Below are positions 60,489 through 64,000 of a stretch of DNA of 64,000 nucleotides, in pieces. Each line of letters starts with the position of its first letter. Positions within the stretch are counted from its first letter, which is position 1. Source of the DNA: Neospora caninum Liverpool (lineage: Eukaryota > Apicomplexa > Conoidasida > Eucoccidiorida > Sarcocystidae); assembly GCF_000208865.1 (NCBI RefSeq), contig NC_018390.1, positions 661,777-725,776 on the forward strand, read 5' to 3'. Made by a program: the position numbers and the translations under genes. The notes beneath the pieces were generated by a model. That model saw only the letters and a list, made by a program, of their open reading frames with translations, did no database searches and had not been told where the DNA came from.

Positions 60489-63400
60489 ATGGAGCGCTAT
60501 AAAAAGATCAAGCGATTGGGTGCCGGAGCTCAAGGAGACTGCTATTTGGTTCGCGACAAAAAAACAGGTCTGCTAGAGGAAGTCGAGCTTGATGCCCTGT
60601 TACCGTTTTTTTCGCTCACGTATCAAGAGAATGCGATCATCTGACTTTGGTAGACCTACAGAGGGGTAGAGTAATCGGATCACTGAGACTGGCCTATTCT
60701 CCGCACTTGGTTTGCCATTTTCTAGAGATCAACGTCGTCGGCAGCCTCATTGCTGACAAGAACCAGACCAGCTACGCCAGCACTCTGCGTGTCTGTGTAG
60801 ATGCTAGCCGACTCCCGACATATCGAGATACTGTTGCTGGCATTGAAAAGATAATATGTGGCACCGGTGTTTCCTGAGACGTGTCGCAACCACCGGTGAG
60901 TGCATCGCTTCGCTGCCGAGCAGCCTCTTCAAGCAGCACTTTCAAACACGCGCGTCCTGCAACTACACAGCTGTTCACTAATTGATTTCGGAGTTTTGAT
61001 TATATTGCAAACATCGTTGCTCAGTGTCCTACCAGGCTGCTGCAGAATACACTAAGTTTCTCTCTACCGTTTAATGTGCCTTCTGTATGCGTTAAGGAAA
61101 GCTATATGTACGCAAAGACATCAAGCTCTCCTTGCTAGAAACGAAGCAGCGTCAGGAGGCCCTCAAAGAATCGACCATACTCCGAGACGTGAGCACTCAC
61201 CCGAATGTCATTACATATTTCAACTACCAGGTAGATAAAAGGACGCAGATTCTTCACACCCTCATCGAATACGCGGATGGTGGAGACTTGGAACAACAAA
61301 TCCAGCTGCGGCGTAACCTTCTTGACGAGCAGCTTGAAGCAGGACGTACAGAGAATGACTCTAGCCCACCAGGGACAAACGACGAGAACCGAAGTCCCTA
61401 CGCCCCTCTTTTCTTCAAAGAAGAACATGTTCTTTTGGTATTCGTTCAAGCGCTCGCCGGTTTATACCATCTGCACTCCAGAGGTATTCTCCATCGGGAC
61501 GTCAAAAGCCAAAATATATTCTTATCTAGCGCCGGCTTGATCAAATTGGGAGACTTTGGAATAGCGCGACAGCTCAATAAGGAGAACATGGCCGAAACAT
61601 ATGTTGGCAGTCCGTGCTACATGTCTCCGGAACTCTACAAACGGGAGCCATACAACTACAAGAGCGATATCTGGGCGTTAGGTTGCGTCCTCTTCGAGCT
61701 CTGCTGTCTGAGAAAGCCGTTCCAGGGTGAGCAAGGAACGACAGTGAAGCGCCCCTCCTGTGGTGACTACCTCTCCTCGATCAGGAGACAACGGAGAACA
61801 AGCGAACAGTCCTTTCGTGCTTTGTGGTTGCATAAGTAGACGCAGCAACTACAAAGCCCCAGGAGCCGACAGTTCGGAAGGAAGTCGTAATAATAATGTA
61901 GCTTGTTCTTCTGCCAGTAATACCTTAGGAACTGTCATGTCTGAGTCCTCCATTCGAGCCTTCAGGGTCGAATATCGTGGTCCTGGCGATGCAGGTTACG
62001 CAGAGCAAGCCGCCGTCGCATCTCGATACTCCACCTGGTTTGTATCCTCCTCCGTTGCACCACTTGGTCAATCGAATGCTTCAAGTTGACCCCGTCGAGA
62101 GGCCATCAGCGGCAGAGATTATGGCCACTCCGTATATACTGAAGTCCATGAAGAAGCTGATCAAAAGGTATGCGTGCAGAGAAGTGTTGGTTCCGAAGCG
62201 ACCACGAAACAGCCCTCTGACGGCCACAAGCTTAAATCTGGAAGTACTGTTCGAATGTTTTTGCCTCCCTACGACGACAGTGAAGATGCTGGCAGCGCAG
62301 GAAACCCGCGGCCTCTCGATCGTTTCAGCCTGCTACGGGATCTGACATCGGGGACTCTTCAGCGATTACGTATCCTCAGAAAAATCTGAGGTATCACGTC
62401 TGTTAAGCACTGTCTATATACTGTCTCTTGATTGATTCACCACGACATTTGGTTTTCTTAATGTGTCTTCAAAGACTTCGCGCCCCAAGAGGAGCTGTTA
62501 TCTGGACTGGATCATCTTAGATGCCGATGAAAGAGCATCGCTCTAAGAAGAATTTTTTTCCCCTGTGCATCTTCTATCTCAGGTACCCTCAACTGCACTA
62601 CCTACAATCCTACCTCAATGATCTCTCCCCTTCAGTCGCAAGAGAACTTCCCCCCTCTAATCCGCCGTATCATGGCTCTGTCGACTCTGGACCGAATGCA
62701 GCCTCGGGGGTACAACGCGGAAAGAAACTTTCGCTCGCCGACCTTGCAACCTTGAAACGACTGGATTCCAGCCTGAATCCGTTGACTGCGCCGACCCTAA
62801 ACGCTTTATTCGAAAGTGCGCTGACTGAGCAGGCTCCGGAAGCCCATGCGGTGGTGTCCATTCTCCGTAGGAGACAAGATGACACTCTGAATGGGAATCA
62901 GAGCGCCGACAGTCTCTACCGAGCTAGCTGCCGTCTGGCCGGTTTGGAGCCGGGGCCCGAGAGAGAGTTGCCGTTGCAGGCGCAACTCTTTATGATGTGG
63001 AAGAGTCTTGCCAGTGCAGTTCCGAATTCCTTTTCAGTTTGCAGTCAACTGCCAACACATGCTTCGTGTACGGGTGATACGAAGCAGGCCACCTCCGATC
63101 CAGCTGGATATGGTCACGCGCCGACACGAGGATGCTCTGAGAAACAGCTCTGGAGAGGAGGAACGGAAATAAGTAATTTGGTAGGATCCACCTTCCCCAG
63201 TTATCGAGGACAGGGTGAATCGGGAGCTGCCAGCTGTTACCAGGACGACGGCATTGAAGACGATACCGCGCCAGCAACCATTCCGTGGCGAAAGCTGTCA
63301 TGCACAGCCGACGGTGGAGCCGACAGCAGGTGCTCCTCCTTCCATGAGGGCGTGTCAGCAGGGTTGCTGGCCGAAAGGTGGCATTCGAATGCGAATACAG

Positions 63401-64000
63401 CTCTGCCGAGCAATCCCTTTTACTCCCGGTCTCCAAATAGGGGCGGCGAGCCCCTCCACAGTAGCCCAACATCTGTGCCTCAGCAGGAGCACCATGCCGT
63501 GACACAGGAGCTCCGTCACGCACTCAAGAGGATGCGAAGAAGGGCGCAGGCTCACAAATGGCACCGGCGACGGATTTCTCAGTTAGGGGAGCCGTCGGGG
63601 CAGCCTGGGGCCACGGCGAGATCCTCTGGCTGCAGCCAGCCTTCAAAACGCGATGAATCGTGCTCGCCGACTGCTCAAGCGGGGCTCTTAACAGAGAGGA
63701 AAAACAAAACAACAGAGCCACCTTCTCGTTCTGTGGGTCCGAAGGCAAAAATGCCTCCGTCACAAACTCACATCTCAGAGGAACAGTGCCTTGGGAAAAC
63801 CGAGTATCTTTCAGAGCCGTTGCCTGCATCGTCGCCTGCTGAATCAAAGACTGAGGCTGTTATCGAGGGTGTTGTTATCACAGCCAGGGAGCTTCCTCAA
63901 GCGGATAACCGCGAGGACGCGGTATATCGGTCTGACGAGCCACGACGCCCTTCGTGCATCAAGCTGGAAGAGCTCCTTAATAATGAGTTGATTGCCAGTG
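60489..64000 (+). CDS. NEK-family serine/threonine protein kinase, 3' end beyond the window
   Basis: Four exons join in phase: 60489-60567, 61097-61726, 61966-62167 and 62583 to the window edge, open. The kinase domain is N-terminal: MERYKKIKRLGAGAQGDCYLV (glycine loop), K33 in YVRKDIKL, HRDVKSQN near residue 159, DFG near 179, and an activation segment with VGSPCYMSPELY close to the NEK signature. It ends with MLQVDPVERPSAAEIM. All catalytic residues are present, so it should be active. An insertion of about 35 residues precedes helix E (around GRTENDSSPPGTNDENRS). NEK kinases act in centrosome, mitosis and flagellum biology. The last exon encodes at least 470 residues of polar, serine-rich sequence with no recognised domain. 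The 62168-62582 intron contains a 71-codon ORF that I treat as intronic. Confidence 0.9.

Noticed and set aside
62174..62389. A 71-codon ORF after the NEK kinase domain with protein-like composition
   Set aside because: It begins only a few bases after the donor at 62168, too close for an intron, and is out of frame with the kinase exon. The acceptor at 62583 gives a phase-correct join, so the ORF is treated as intronic.

Overview
The window looks like nuclear DNA of a tissue-cyst coccidian, Toxoplasma gondii or a close relative such as Hammondia or Neospora. The genes have many short introns with clean GT..AG borders, they lie on both strands at roughly one per 5 kb, and single exons can be very long, GC-rich and low in complexity. 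Several families fit this group: a CPW-WPC protein, a plastid-type leucyl-tRNA synthetase with a signal-like leader, and a vacuolar iron transporter. From memory only, the iron transporter and isocitrate dehydrogenase genes are close neighbours on T. gondii chromosome IX, so this is probably the same locus. I have no database confirmation.

Layout, left to right. (1) About 1-7.5 kb, minus: a very large Sec7-domain ARF exchange factor whose 3' exons probably run off the left edge. (2) 7.5-10.9 kb: a divergent intergenic region holding a 22-bp minisatellite. (3) 10.9-13.8 kb, plus: a membrane-anchored protein resembling PEX22, the peroxisomal anchor of the PEX4 ubiquitin-conjugating enzyme. (4) 17.3-21.1 kb, plus: a seven-exon vacuolar iron transporter. 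(5) 23.5-29.0 kb, minus: an eight-exon protein joining three CCCH zinc fingers to an IRE1/RNase L-like pseudokinase. (6) 30.4-32.5 kb, plus: a secreted protein with five CPW-WPC repeats. (7) 33.5-36.6 kb, minus: NADP isocitrate dehydrogenase with a long N-terminal targeting extension. (8) 40.5-44.8 kb, plus: an eight-exon DMT/SLC35-type transporter. (9) 46.7-49.6 kb, minus: a three-RRM RNA-binding protein. (10) 51.2-56.6 kb, minus: a bacterial-type organellar leucyl-tRNA synthetase whose editing site looks dead. (11) 58.4-59.5 kb, minus: an orphan multi-pass membrane protein in one exon. (12) 60.5 kb to the right edge, plus: a NEK-family kinase, cut by the window.

I built the exon models by hand, requiring GT..AG borders and matching codon phase. 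Where I give exon coordinates, the phases close unless stated otherwise. The genes do not form an operon. Shared themes are organelle biology (apicoplast or mitochondrial translation, isocitrate metabolism, iron storage, peroxisome import) and vesicle traffic.

The item most worth following up is the CCCH-IRE1-like fusion. Its kinase C-lobe carries IRE1 hallmarks, but the catalytic aspartate and the DFG motif are degenerate and no RNase catalytic motif is visible after it. The second is the degenerate editing domain of the leucyl-tRNA synthetase.
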